A stretch of DNA of 64,000 bases from Tamlana carrageenivorans. GTDB lineage: Bacteria; Bacteroidota; Bacteroidia; Flavobacteriales; Flavobacteriaceae. The notes below the pieces were generated by a model that ran no database searches, was not told where the DNA came from, and was given only the letters and a program-made list of their open reading frames with translations. Made by a program: the position numbers and the translations under genes. Below are positions 8,709 to 17,641 of the stretch, piece after piece (positions within the stretch are counted from its first letter, which is position 1; every line of letters begins with the position of its first letter). The stretch lies in assembly GCF_002893765.1 (NCBI RefSeq), contig NZ_CP025938.1, positions 1,612,001-1,676,000 on the forward strand, in the 5' to 3' direction.

Positions 8709-10136
8709 ATGGCCAACACACTTGATCCAAAGGACCTAAAACAAATTATCAACTTAAAACAAGATGGTTATAGTAACCGTCAAATTGGAGCCACACTTGG
8801 CATTTCCCGCAACACTATAAATAGCTATATACACCTATTTAAAGGTAGTGGTTATAGTTTTAAGGAGTTATTAAAGCTAGACAACCACACCCTAGAAAAG
8901 CTCTTTACATCTCATACAACCATAAATAACAAACGCTATGATGAATTGATGTTTTATTTTGAAAGTATTAATAAGGCTCGGAACCACCCAGGATTTACTT
9001 TTTTGTACCACTACACAGAATATAGTCAAAAGGTTAAAGACCCTTATAGTTACACTCAATTCATGGAGCATTACCATCGTAAATATGCCAAGATCAAGGG
9101 ATCTATGAAACTTGAACACGAGGCAGGGAAAGAGATATTCGTGGACTTTGCTGGAAAAAAACTTCAGATAGTAGACAAAATCACAGGCGAGATACTTCCA
9201 GTAGAGGTCTTTGTTGCCATGCTCCCTAACAGTCAGTATACCTATGTTGAGGCTTGTATGAGCCAAAAGCGTGAAGATTTTATAAGTTGTTGCGAAAACG
9301 CCCTTCATTTCTACGGGGGAGTACCCAAGGCCATCGTATCAGACAATCTAAAATCAGCCGTTACCAGATCTAGTAGATACGAAGCTCAGGTTAACCGTAG
9401 TTTTAAAGACTTTGCCCGCCATTACAACTGCGTGGTCAATCCAACGCGTAGTTACTCCCCTCAAGATAAAGCGCTGGTGGAAAACGCGGTGCATCTAGCT
9501 TATCAACGGATTTATTATCCCCTTCGGGAAATGACCTTTTTTTCTTTAGCAGATCTAAACAAAGAGATAAAACTTCTGCTAGAGTGCTACAACAACCTAT
9601 TATTCCAACGCAAAGAAGCTAGTCGTCTGGAGCTCTTCCAAAGCGTCGAACGAGAGTATCTAAAACCCTTAAGCAGTACACGCTACGAGATAAAAGAATA
9701 TAGAAGAGCTAAGGTTCAGAAAATAGGCTATATCTATTTTTCACCAGATAAGACTTACTACAGCGTTCCATATCGTTACATTGGCAAGGAAACCACGCTA
9801 CACTATACCAAAGGCATGGTAGAGGTGTATTATAATCAACAGCGCATAGCTATACACCAACGTAGCGGTTCCAAAGGCGCATACATAACCAACAAGGATC
9901 ACCTTAGTAGTTCTCATAAACAATACAGCCAGTGGAGTCCGCAATACTTTAAGAACAAGGCAGCTGTCCATGGTAGTTATGTTGCAGCATGTGTCGAGCG
10001 GATTATTGCTGCGTTGGATTATCCTGAAACAGGGTATAAAAGAGCTATGGGCGTTATACAACTCCATAAGTCTTATGGCTCCCAAAGGTTAGATAATGCT
10101 TGCAAAAGAGCCATACAGGCTGATGCTGTAAGCTAG
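8709..10136 (+). CDS. istA: IS21 transposase IstA
   Basis: The 475-residue transposase has an N-terminal helix-turn-helix (KQDGYSNRQIGATLGISRNT, about residues 15-35). An rve-type catalytic core follows with D in EIFVDFAGKK (about 145), D in IVSDNLKSAV (about 211) and E in ALVENAVHLAYQR (about 257). The frame is open further upstream to a TTG at 8634, but that stretch lies in the terminal repeats and would encode an unlikely cysteine-rich leader; the ATG at 8709 gives the normal MANTLDPKDL start. It appears intact and is followed by istB. Confidence 0.93.
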   Translation: MANTLDPKDLKQIINLKQDGYSNRQIGATLGISRNTINSYIHLFKGSGYSFKELLKLDNHTLEKLFTSHTTINNKRYDELMFYFESINKARNHPGFTFLYHYTEYSQKVKDPYSYTQFMEHYHRKYAKIKGSMKLEHEAGKEIFVDFAGKKLQIVDKITGEILPVEVFVAMLPNSQYTYVEACMSQKREDFISCCENALHFYGGVPKAIVSDNLKSAVTRSSRYEAQVNRSFKDFARHYNCVVNPTRSYSPQDKALVENAVHLAYQRIYYPLREMTFFSLADLNKEIKLLLECYNNLLFQRKEASRLELFQSVEREYLKPLSSTRYEIKEYRRAKVQKIGYIYFSPDKTYYSVPYRYIGKETTLHYTKGMVEVYYNQQRIAIHQRSGSKGAYITNKDHLSSSHKQYSQWSPQYFKNKAAVHGSYVAACVERIIAALDYPETGYKRAMGVIQLHKSYGSQRLDNACKRAIQADAVS

Positions 10137-10299
10137 AACAGGATAACCAACATACTGAAGAATAATCTAGATCAAAGCTCCTTATTCCTACAAGAAGAAA
10201 CAGACCGAGGTTCTCATATCCCCAAGCATGCGAACATCCGTGGGGCATCCAATTATAAGTAAAAACAACACGAAAAAATCACTTAAATTTTATACATAT

Positions 10300-11040
10300 A
10301 TGAATACAAATCACACCATCGAAAAACTCAGAAAAATGAGATTAACAGCTATAGCTGAACTCCATCACAACCACCTTAGTGATAACCGAATAGAGTGTCT
10401 TACGCCAGATCAATATCTAGCATTGCTTACCGATCACCAATGGGAAGACCTTCAGAATAGAAAGATAAAAAGGCTTACAACGCAAGCAGCCTTTAAGCAG
10501 GGAGCTACACTTACAGATATTAATTACCTGCACAACAGAAGCTTGGACAGAAATATGTTCGAGCGTTTGGCTACTCTAGATTTTGTACAAAAAAAGGAAA
10601 ACTTGATTATCACAGGATCCTCTGGAGTGGGTAAAAGTTATATAGCTCAGGCATTGGGACATCAAGCTTGTATGATGAATAAAAGAACCCTATACACAAA
10701 TACTGCTAGACTGATGAAACGATTAAAACTAAGTAAAGTAGATGGCACTTACCTTAAAGAACTTGCAAAACTATTAAAAGTAGATCTGCTTATCCTTGAT
10801 GATTTTGGTTTACAGAGCTTCGACAATCAGAACAGAGAGGCGCTTATGGACATAATCGATGAAAGACATGATAAAAAAGCAACGATTGTAGCTTCACAAA
10901 TACCTGTATCCGCTTGGTACGATATTATCGGCGAAAGCACTATCGCTGATGCGATACTAGATCGTATTGTAAATTCATCGCATAGGATAAACCTTACTGG
11001 AGAATCCTTGAGAAAAGGTAAGTTGAAAGAACAGTATTAA
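10300..11040 (+). CDS. istB: IS21 helper ATPase IstB
   Basis: The 246-residue AAA+ ATPase is the DnaA/DnaC-like target-selection partner of IstA. Walker A is ITGSSGVGKS (about residue 107) and Walker B is LLILDDFGL (about 166). The arginine-containing C-terminal part (ILDRIVNSSHRINLTGES) is typical. The frame extends upstream to an ATG at 10228, but the ATG at 10300 gives the usual IstB N-terminus and length. Both IS21 proteins look complete, so the element may still be mobile. Confidence 0.93.
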   Translation: MNTNHTIEKLRKMRLTAIAELHHNHLSDNRIECLTPDQYLALLTDHQWEDLQNRKIKRLTTQAAFKQGATLTDINYLHNRSLDRNMFERLATLDFVQKKENLIITGSSGVGKSYIAQALGHQACMMNKRTLYTNTARLMKRLKLSKVDGTYLKELAKLLKVDLLILDDFGLQSFDNQNREALMDIIDERHDKKATIVASQIPVSAWYDIIGESTIADAILDRIVNSSHRINLTGESLRKGKLKEQY

Positions 11041-11122
11041 TTAAATTTAACTATTATTGTATGATCTCTTAAAGTGGCACGGTTTGACCGAAATACGTGG
11101 CATGGTCACTCCGAAATAGCCA

Positions 11123-11323
11123 ATAAGGCGGAACATGCGAATTTATACATAATTTTCTGCTTTTTTTAAGTTGTCAAAAATATGGAAAACTTAAAAGAAT
11201 CAAGGAGTTATAACTAGCAAAAAGGCTTAAGGAAAAGTTAAAATTGCAGTGAATTCGCGTACTTGAAATTTACGTTTTTTTCATGAAAATGTTTGTGAAA
11301 AAAACGATGTAATTATTCGATAC
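11123..11323. other. Non-coding stretch between IS21 and the asd terminator
   Basis: About 200 AT-rich bases have no supported gene. A hairpin with arms CGTTTTTTTCA and GTGAAAAAAACG lies around 11271-11309. The N-terminal half of the gene interrupted by IS21 was looked for here on the minus strand and not found. Confidence 0.5.
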
Positions 11324-11357
11324 AAAAAAACTCCTACAGATGTTGCAGGAGTTTTTT
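11324..11357 (-). terminator. Rho-independent terminator after asd
   Basis: A hairpin with arms ACTCCT and AGGAGT plus an inner CA/TG pair is flanked by A and T tracts. Read on the minus strand it follows the asd stop codon by about 20 bases. Confidence 0.8.
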
Positions 11358-11378
11358 AAAAGTATAAAGTTATTGGTA

Positions 11379-12368
11379 TTAAACCAATCCGTTTTTAATT
11401 AAGTATTCAGCAATCTGAATGGTGTTAGTCGCCGCACCTTTTCTAAGGTTATCGGCTACAATCCACATATTTAGGGTGTTTTCTTGCGATTCGTCACGTC
11501 TAATACGACCAACAAAAACCTCATCTTTATCATGCGCGTAAATTGGCATTGGGTAGGTGTTTGTACTGGTATTATCTTGAACCACAACACCTGGCGTTTC
11601 ACTTAACAGTTTACGAACTTCAGCTAAATCAAAATCCTTTTCGAATTGTACGTTAACAGATTCTGAATGGCCGCCTGCTGTTGGTATTCTTACGGCTGTT
11701 GCCGAAACAGCAAAACTGTTATCACTCAATATTTTTTGAGGTTCTTTAGCTAATTTCATTTCCTCTTTGGTGTACCCATTTTCTAAGAAAACATCACAGT
11801 GTGGTAAGGCGTTTCTTCCGATAGGGTAAGGGTATGCCATTTCACCATCGATACCTGCAATTTCGTTTTCTAATTGTTTAACCGCTTTTACACCAGTTCC
11901 AGATACCGATTGGTAAGTGGATATTACAACACGTTTCATGTTATAGGCTTTATGTAAAGGTGCTAGGGCCATTACCAACTGAATGGTAGAGCAATTTGGA
12001 TTAGCAATAATTTTATCTTCTTTTGTTAATTCACTTGCATTAATTTCTGGTACTACCAATTTTTTAGTAGGATCCATACGCCAAGCAGAAGAATTATCAA
12101 CTACTGTGGTTCCTGCTTCAGCAAATTTAGGAGCCCATTCTAAAGACGTGTCGCCTCCTGCCGAAAACAAGGCAATATCTGGACGCATTGAAACGGCGGT
12201 TTCTAATCCAACAACTTTATAATCGTTTCCTTTGTAGCTTATTGTTTTACCTACCGAACGTTCTGAGGCAACAGGAATTAATTCTGTTACTGGGAAATTA
12301 CGTTCTGCAAGAACTTTTAACATCACTTCGCCTACCATACCAGTGGCACCAACTACTGCAACTTTCAT
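11379..12368 (-). CDS. asd: Aspartate-semialdehyde dehydrogenase
   Basis: The enzyme reduces aspartyl phosphate to aspartate semialdehyde with NADPH, the branch step to lysine, diaminopimelate, threonine and methionine. The 329-residue protein starts with the nucleotide-binding VAVVGATGMVGEVM. It has the catalytic cysteine C126 in ANPNCSTIQ and the active-site histidine H234 in PTAGGHSESVNV. Length and motifs fit the family. A terminator separates it from the upstream mscL gene, so it is probably transcribed alone. Confidence 0.96.
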   Translation of the reverse strand: MKVAVVGATGMVGEVMLKVLAERNFPVTELIPVASERSVGKTISYKGNDYKVVGLETAVSMRPDIALFSAGGDTSLEWAPKFAEAGTTVVDNSSAWRMDPTKKLVVPEINASELTKEDKIIANPNCSTIQLVMALAPLHKAYNMKRVVISTYQSVSGTGVKAVKQLENEIAGIDGEMAYPYPIGRNALPHCDVFLENGYTKEEMKLAKEPQKILSDNSFAVSATAVRIPTAGGHSESVNVQFEKDFDLAEVRKLLSETPGVVVQDNTSTNTYPMPIYAHDKDEVFVGRIRRDESQENTLNMWIVADNLRKGAATNTIQIAEYLIKNGLV

Positions 12369-12440
12369 AATAAATAAATTTTCTATTTATATTAAATTTC
12401 TGAAAGGCAAAACTAAGTATTAATTCTATTTATAAATCTA

Positions 12441-12476
12441 AAAAAAGCCCTCATTTTCTGAAAACAAGGGCTTTTT
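12441..12476 (-). terminator. Terminator between mscL and asd
   Basis: The hairpin has arms AAAAAAGCCCT and AAGGGCTTTTT around a loop of about 14 bases. It lies 39 bases beyond the mscL stop on the minus strand. Confidence 0.8.
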
Positions 12477-12514
12477 AACAAGAAATAACACAGTGTTATT
12501 TATTTAACAGATAT

Positions 12515-12916
12515 TTATTTTTTTAACAAGTCTCTAATTTCGATTAGTAATTCTTCTTGAGTAGGTCCTTTTGGAGGCTCTGGAGCAGGCGCTTCTTTTT
12601 TCTTCATTTTATTAACGGCCTTAACAATTAGAAACATGACGAAAGCCACGATAATGAAGTCAATAACATGAGTTAAAAATGCACCCCAAAGTACAGAAAC
12701 TTCGCCTTCTACAACGCCTTCAGCATTTGTAACACCTTCTGTAATTACGTATTTGAGGTCTTTGAAATCCGATTGAAAAATTAATCCTATTAAAGGAGAA
12801 ACAATGCCTCCTGTAAACGAGGTGACTACTTCTTTAAAGGCGGCACCCATTACGAAACCAACAGCAATGTCGACCAAATTGCCTTTCATGGCAAATTCTT
12901 TGAATTCTTTTAGCAT
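12515..12916 (-). CDS. mscL: Large-conductance mechanosensitive channel
   Basis: The 133-residue protein forms the pentameric inner-membrane channel that opens under hypo-osmotic stress. The first helix, VDIAVGFVMGAAFKEVVTSF (about residues 15-34), has the glycine- and alanine-rich gate pattern. A periplasmic loop follows, then a second membrane helix at about 83-103 and a charged cytoplasmic helix ending in LLIEIRDLLKK. The PAPEPPKGPTQEE linker before that helix is typical of flavobacterial MscL. It has its own terminator and is probably monocistronic. Confidence 0.95.
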   Translation of the reverse strand: MLKEFKEFAMKGNLVDIAVGFVMGAAFKEVVTSFTGGIVSPLIGLIFQSDFKDLKYVITEGVTNAEGVVEGEVSVLWGAFLTHVIDFIIVAFVMFLIVKAVNKMKKKEAPAPEPPKGPTQEELLIEIRDLLKK

Positions 12917-13045
12917 ATTTTTAAATTTTGGTTAGGCGAACTGGTTTAGGCTTTTTTCATTTGCTAAAAAATAATATTCGCTTAAACGTAAAAAGTTTGA
13001 ATCAGTTCAGTTCTAAAAATAGTAAAAAGAATGTAACTAATTGGT

Positions 13046-14155
13046 TTAATGGTTGGTAAAAATACGCATAACCCGTTGCGAGATGTGTGTAATTAACTCG
13101 TAGGAAATGGTGTTAGCTGTTTCGGCAAGATTTTCTGCAGTGGGCGATTCTCCAAAAACAATCACTTCATCGCCTTCGTGACAATCAATATGGGTGACGT
13201 CTACCATAATCATGTCCATACAAACATTTCCAATTATGGGTGCTTTTTGGCCATGTATGGTTACAAATCCTTTACCGTGACCATATTGTCTGCCAATGCC
13301 ATCGGCGTGACCAATAGGAAGGGTGGCCGATCTTAAAGTTTCGGTAGCTTTGAAGCCGCGATTGTAGCCTATGGATTCGCCCTCAATAATATTATGAATT
13401 TGAGAAATAACCGTTTTTAAAGTGCCAATGGGTCTAAAATTAGGATTTTCCTTATCGGAATTTCCAAAGCCATACAATCCGATTCCAGAGCGAACCATAT
13501 CGAAATGCGCTTCGGGATAGTTTAAAATCCCCGACGTATTGCAAATATGTTTTAAAGGTTTTAGGCCGGTTTCTTGAGTGAAATTTTCAGCGATGTTATT
13601 AAAATCTTCAATTTGGTTTAGGGTGAAGGTTTTTTCGTTTAAATCTTCACTGGCTGCCAAATGAGAAAGTATAGAAACCACTTCTAAAGTTTTGGTTTGG
13701 CTTATGGTTTCAGCAATCATTTTAACATCAGTATGCCAAAACCCTAAACGGTTTAAACCCGTATTAAACTTAAGGTGAACGGGATATTTTTCAATATTTT
13801 TTTCAGAAAGTGCTGCAATAAATTCTTTTAATATTTTTTCGTTGTACAAACTCGGTTCTAAATGGTTTTCAACTAAAATATCAAAATTTACAATTTGCGG
13901 ATGTAGTATTAAAATTGGTGTTTTTACCCCAGCTTGTCGGAGGGCTACGCCTTCTTCAATGTATGCTACAACAAAATAGTCAACGTTTAATTTTTCTAGG
14001 AAAAGGGCAATTTCACAAGAGTCATTTCCGTAGGCATAGGCCTTTACAACGGCTAGAAATTTGGTATTAGATGTCAATTTTGATTTTAAATAATCAAAAT
14101 TTTGTTGGAGTGCTTTTAGGTTAATTTCGAGCACAGTCTCTTGTGCTTTAGGCAT
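13046..14155 (-). CDS. alr: Alanine racemase
   Basis: This PLP enzyme interconverts L- and D-alanine for peptidoglycan. The 369-residue protein has the PLP-binding lysine K38 in LAVVKAYAYGND. The catalytic tyrosine lies in the ESIGYNRGF segment, and the C-terminal barrel carries NVCMDMIMVDVTH. The start overlaps the end of tdk by 8 bases on the same strand, which indicates translational coupling within a tdk-alr operon. Confidence 0.96.
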   Translation of the reverse strand: MPKAQETVLEINLKALQQNFDYLKSKLTSNTKFLAVVKAYAYGNDSCEIALFLEKLNVDYFVVAYIEEGVALRQAGVKTPILILHPQIVNFDILVENHLEPSLYNEKILKEFIAALSEKNIEKYPVHLKFNTGLNRLGFWHTDVKMIAETISQTKTLEVVSILSHLAASEDLNEKTFTLNQIEDFNNIAENFTQETGLKPLKHICNTSGILNYPEAHFDMVRSGIGLYGFGNSDKENPNFRPIGTLKTVISQIHNIIEGESIGYNRGFKATETLRSATLPIGHADGIGRQYGHGKGFVTIHGQKAPIIGNVCMDMIMVDVTHIDCHEGDEVIVFGESPTAENLAETANTISYELITHISQRVMRIFTNH

Positions 14156-14795
14156 CGTCTTGGTTTTTTTTGTTGTTTAATTCTTCGGCATCATTCACCT
14201 TCATATTTCTTACTTTATCACGCATCATGGCTTTGTAGTATGCTGCACGACTTAAAGGCTCATATTCATTAACTTCACCTAATAAAACCAAGCTGTCATT
14301 TCTGTTTTTTCGGTAACTGTACTGTGCTAAATTGCCAGTTTTTGTACAAACAGCATGCACTTTAGTGACGTATTCGGCAGTGGCCATTAAATGTGGCATG
14401 GGCCCAAAAGGATTGCCTTTAAAATCCATGTCCAAACCAGCTACAATAACCCGTATGCCTTTGTTGGCGAGGTCATTGCAAATGTGTACAATTTCATCAT
14501 CAAAAAATTGAGCTTCGTCTATACCCACCACATCACAACCGTCGGCTAAAATAGGAATGTTGGCAGCAGCAGGAACAGAAGTAGATCGAATTTCGTTGGC
14601 GTCATGAGAAACGACTTTATCCTCATCATAACGAACATCCAGAGTAGGTTTGAATATTTCTACTTTTTGTCTGGCAATTTGAGCGCGTTTTAATCGGCGT
14701 ATAAGTTCTTCGGTCTTTCCGGAAAACATAGAACCGCAGATCACTTCAATCCACCCAAATTGTTCTTTATGATTTACTGTATTTTCGAGAAACAT
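14148..14795 (-). CDS. tdk: Thymidine kinase
   Basis: The type II thymidine kinase phosphorylates thymidine in the salvage pathway. Its P-loop is GSMFSGKTEELIRR (about residues 21-34), the Walker-B-like segment is VVGIDEAQFFDDE, and the lasso region contains QYSYRKNRNDSLVLLGE. Only one cysteine remains where many family members have a four-cysteine zinc site (HAVCTKTGN), so zinc binding may be absent. The gene is divergent from the hypothetical gene at 14903 and overlaps alr downstream. Confidence 0.95.
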   Translation of the reverse strand: MFLENTVNHKEQFGWIEVICGSMFSGKTEELIRRLKRAQIARQKVEIFKPTLDVRYDEDKVVSHDANEIRSTSVPAAANIPILADGCDVVGIDEAQFFDDEIVHICNDLANKGIRVIVAGLDMDFKGNPFGPMPHLMATAEYVTKVHAVCTKTGNLAQYSYRKNRNDSLVLLGEVNEYEPLSRAAYYKAMMRDKVRNMKVNDAEELNNKKNQDDA

Positions 14796-14902
14796 TTTGT
14801 AATTTTAACACTAAAACAAAGGAAATATTCGTTTGCATAAAGGTGGCGCAAATTTATTAAAAATCAAAAGCCCACAGGCTAATAATTAAAAATTTATAAA
14901 CA

Positions 14903-15685
14903 ATGAAGAAGAAGTTAGAATCGGATCTTGTTAGTATTGCACATAGAATTCTTAAACTAAAAGGGAAAGAGGATGTGATAAAATTACAAGCCGAAGCTGG
15001 AGCTTTATACGAAGCGCTAACGGTACTAAAATTTGCTGAGGAAAACTTTGATGGTGAATTGCCAAAAATTGGTAGCGATTCTTCGTTTTTTGGAATGTTA
15101 GATACGGCTTTTAATAATAAGGTAAGCGATAATATAGAGGTAGAAGACAAAATATACGTTAATTTTGATGATGCCAATCGCGATGAAATTACCGAGCCAG
15201 CCATGGCAAAAATAAAAGATATGTTACAGCATATGCCTGAAACGCCCGATCCTGTGGAGCCTGTTTTTGAGAGATCTGCCCCAGTAGAACCTGTTCAGCC
15301 CATAGAATCTGTGAAACCTGTTGAGCCACCAGTGAGAAAAGATGATTTCGACGATCTGACAGCCGATTTTAAAGACATGCCTGTTTTTGAACCTGTTTCT
15401 AAAGCTTCAAACGGAATGTCTCATGGAAAAAAATCTTTGAATGACCGATTAAAGGTTGGTGGGTTTAAAATTGGTTTAAACGAAAAAATTGGTTTTATAA
15501 AACATTTGTTTGACGGTAAACATGAAGATTACGATCGTGTAATTTCGCAATTAAATACGATAGACTCTTGGGATAATGCCATAAATTTTATTCAGAATAT
15601 GGTAAAGCCGGACTACAACAACTGGGAGGGTAAAGAAGAATTTGAAGCCCGATTTATAGAAATTATCGAAGCTAAGTTTAATTAA
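14903..15685 (+). CDS. Conserved hypothetical protein with Pro/Val/Glu-rich linker
   Basis: The 260-residue protein has no signal peptide and no membrane segment, so it is probably cytoplasmic. It has three parts: a helical N-terminal domain of about 100 residues, a low-complexity linker rich in PVEPV repeats (about 110-145), and a helical C-terminal domain (LNDRLKVGGFKIGLNEKIGF to the end). I recall similar proteins of unknown function in Flavobacteriaceae. It is divergent from tdk and lies 36 bases before rsmI. No function is assigned. Confidence 0.8.
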   Translation: MKKKLESDLVSIAHRILKLKGKEDVIKLQAEAGALYEALTVLKFAEENFDGELPKIGSDSSFFGMLDTAFNNKVSDNIEVEDKIYVNFDDANRDEITEPAMAKIKDMLQHMPETPDPVEPVFERSAPVEPVQPIESVKPVEPPVRKDDFDDLTADFKDMPVFEPVSKASNGMSHGKKSLNDRLKVGGFKIGLNEKIGFIKHLFDGKHEDYDRVISQLNTIDSWDNAINFIQNMVKPDYNNWEGKEEFEARFIEIIEAKFN

Positions 15686-15710
15686 GTTTACTTTTAAAAG
15701 TTACAATTTC

Positions 15711-15718
15711 TACCTTTG
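15711..15718 (+). promoter_or_regulatory. -7 promoter box directly before rsmI
   Basis: TACCTTTG matches TAnnTTTG and ends only three bases before the rsmI ATG at 15722. A transcript from it would have almost no leader. It supports the ATG at 15722 over the TTG at 15716, which lies inside the box. Confidence 0.5.
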
Positions 15719-15721
15719 CGT

Positions 15722-16393
15722 ATGAGTAAACTTTACCTAGTACCTACACCCATTGGGAATTTAAAAGATATGACTTTTAGAGCTGTTGAGGTTTTAAAAG
15801 CTGTCGATTTAATTTTAGCTGAAGACACGCGTACTTCGGGAAAACTCCTAAAACATTTTGAAATTTCAACCCACATGCAGTCTCATCACATGCATAATGA
15901 GCATAAAACGGTTGAAAATATCATTCAAAAATTAAAAGCCGGTACTACGGTTGCTTTAATTAGTGATGCGGGTACACCTGCCATTTCAGATCCTGGATTT
16001 TTATTATCAAGAGCTTGTATTGAAAACGGTATTGCTGTAGAGTGTTTACCCGGAGCAACAGCCTTTGTGCCGGCTTTAGTAAACTCTGGTTTGCCCAATG
16101 ATAAGTTTGTTTTCGAGGGTTTTTTGCCGGTTAAAAAAGGGCGTCAAACGCGCTTATTACTTTTAGCAGAAGAGCCTAGAACCATGATTTTTTACGAGAG
16201 TCCCCATAAGTTAGTTAAAACGCTCACGCATTTTTGTGAATATTTTGGAGAAGATCGTATCGTTTCGGTTTCAAGAGAGTTAACCAAAATGTTTGAAGAA
16301 ACCGTTAGAGGAACAGCCAAAGAAGTTTTAGAACATTATACCAACAAACCACCAAAAGGCGAAATTGTTATTGTGGTGGATGGGAAAAAATAA
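15722..16393 (+). CDS. rsmI: 16S rRNA (cytidine(1402)-2'-O)-methyltransferase
   Basis: RsmI 2'-O-methylates C1402 in the decoding centre of 16S rRNA using SAM. The 223-residue protein has the tetrapyrrole-methylase-like fold markers: LYLVPTPIGNLKDMT at the N-terminus, ALISDAGTPAISDPGF (about residue 80), ECLPGATAFVPALV, and FEGFLPVKKGRQ. The C-terminus with PPKGEIVIVVDG is typical. The start at 15722 was chosen because the upstream TTG sits in a promoter box. Confidence 0.95.
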   Translation: MSKLYLVPTPIGNLKDMTFRAVEVLKAVDLILAEDTRTSGKLLKHFEISTHMQSHHMHNEHKTVENIIQKLKAGTTVALISDAGTPAISDPGFLLSRACIENGIAVECLPGATAFVPALVNSGLPNDKFVFEGFLPVKKGRQTRLLLLAEEPRTMIFYESPHKLVKTLTHFCEYFGEDRIVSVSRELTKMFEETVRGTAKEVLEHYTNKPPKGEIVIVVDGKK

Positions 16394-16427
16394 AATCAGC
16401 TAGACGATATAAATAAAGAATTACAAA

Positions 16428-16772
16428 ATGAACATAGAAACATTTAAAGAAAAATTACAAAATAATCCAAAGTCTATAGTATTTGCCGAAACTATGAGTG
16501 TAATTGAAGAGCTTTATGAGTTTACACCAACTGCTTTTATAAATGGTGCTTTAAAAAACGCTGAAGGCGAAAATTCAGGATCTTGCAAACTGTTTGCTTT
16601 TGCTCTAAAACAAGGCTTTACAAAAGAAGAAACTTTAGCTTGTTTTAGTCAGTTTTACTTTGAAGATGTTCTTGAAGACCCTAATGGAACAGGGCACCAA
16701 AACATTAGAAACTTTATGAAAACCGGTTTTGAAGGGTTAGTTTTTGATGGTGTTGCTTTAGTTGCTAAATAG
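16428..16772 (+). CDS. HopJ-family protein
   Basis: The 114-residue protein belongs to the HopJ family, named after a Pseudomonas type III effector. Recognisable segments are the FTPTAFINGALKNAEGENSG region and the FYFEDVLEDPNGTGHQNIRN region. Homologues are common in free-living Bacteroidota and other bacteria without a type III system, and none of that machinery is seen here. It is therefore best taken as a cytoplasmic protein of unknown function. It lies 34 bases after rsmI and may be cotranscribed with it. Confidence 0.85.
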   Translation: MNIETFKEKLQNNPKSIVFAETMSVIEELYEFTPTAFINGALKNAEGENSGSCKLFAFALKQGFTKEETLACFSQFYFEDVLEDPNGTGHQNIRNFMKTGFEGLVFDGVALVAK

Positions 16773-16837
16773 AATATTTGTACTTCATTGATGAGAATTA
16801 TTCGTAAATAATTCGAATTGTCATTGTTATTATTACT

Positions 16838-17012
16838 CAGAGATTCACATAGGCACACAGAGGCTCGCGGAGTCCTTTATCACGAGTAATTTTGATCGAA
16901 AGCAATTTGTGCAAATCCGTGAAATTTGTGTCAGAACTATTTAATTTTATAATACGTTTGTTACTTTGTGAAGCTCTGTGAAACTTCGTGTATCTCAGTG
17001 TAAAAAATAACA
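16838..17012. repeat. Degenerate inverted repeat rich in CACAGAG/CTCTGTG words
   Basis: The left part carries CAGAGATTCACA and CACACAGAGGCTCGCGGAG; the right part carries GTGAAGCTCTGTGAAACTTC and ATCTCAGTGTAAA. These are imperfect reverse complements, so the stretch can fold back on itself. It looks like an intergenic dispersed element and not a gene. Confidence 0.45.
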
Positions 17013-17071
17013 TGGAACTTATTCACGTCCCGCAATCGTGACTCTAAGGGTAAGAAGCTAATAGCAATCGA

Positions 17072-17641
17072 GTGGAACAACTCCTCCAAAACATAAAACA
17101 ATGTCGGATTTGCGACGCCCATTTACCTCTTGGGCCGCGACCCGTTGTATCTGCGCACCCAGATGCTAAAATCGTGATTATAGGACAGGCCCCAGGAACC
17201 AAAGTACATGCTTCGGGAATTCCTTGGGATGACCCTAGTGGTAATCAATTACGAAAGTGGCTCAATGTATCGGTTGAAGATTTCTACGATGCCACTAAAT
17301 TTGCCATCATCCCCATGGGTTTTTGTTATCCCGGAAAGGGCAAGTCGGGTGATTTACCGCCGCGGAAGGAATGCGCTCCAGAATGGCATGAATTGCTTTT
17401 TGATGAACTGAAACAGGTAGAGCTCATCTTGTTAATTGGAGCCTATGCTCAAAAGTATTACCTCGGCAAATTGGCAAAGAAAACCCTCACCGAAACCGTT
17501 AAAAATTATAATGACTATTTGCCTAGATTTTTACCTCTACCACATCCATCGCCACGAAATCGGTTTTGGCTTATAAAAAACAAATGGTTTGAAGTAGAGG
17601 TGTTACCAACACTTCAAGCTCGTATAAAGAAGTTAATCTAA
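17072..17641 (+). CDS. Uracil-DNA glycosylase family protein
   Basis: The 189-residue protein has the UDG-superfamily fold marks. Motif 1 is VIIGQAPGTKVHASG (about residue 36), followed by IPWDDPSGNQLRKWL, and the C-terminal motif is PHPSPRNRFW. A cysteine pair (CRIC) near residue 12 recalls Fe-S UDGs, but a full four-cysteine set is not clear. The likely role is excision of uracil or another damaged base from DNA; specificity is unknown. The start is a GTG; an ATG in the same frame would remove the cysteine pair. Confidence 0.85.
   Translation: MEQLLQNIKQCRICDAHLPLGPRPVVSAHPDAKIVIIGQAPGTKVHASGIPWDDPSGNQLRKWLNVSVEDFYDATKFAIIPMGFCYPGKGKSGDLPPRKECAPEWHELLFDELKQVELILLIGAYAQKYYLGKLAKKTLTETVKNYNDYLPRFLPLPHPSPRNRFWLIKNKWFEVEVLPTLQARIKKLI

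Larger units (their letters stand above)
8528..11122 (+). mobile_element. IS21-family insertion sequence
   Basis: The element of about 2.6 kb encodes IstA and IstB. The proposed ends are TGGCTA at 8528 and TAGCCA ending at 11122. Sub-terminal inverted repeats are strong: 8660-8678 is the exact reverse complement of 11062-11080 (TGATCTCTTAAAGTGGCAC). The left end also has four copies of a TTTGTGCCA-type motif near 8546, 8591, 8634 and 8658, as expected for multiple transposase binding sites. No target duplication is visible next to these ends. Confidence 0.85.

Noticed and set aside
8892..9308. 138-codon minus-strand ORF inside istA
   Set aside because: It is the reverse of the IstA catalytic region and shows no protein-family motif.
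16428..16772. HopJ-like gene as a secreted virulence effector
   Set aside because: No secretion signal or type III machinery is present and the family is common in free-living bacteria.
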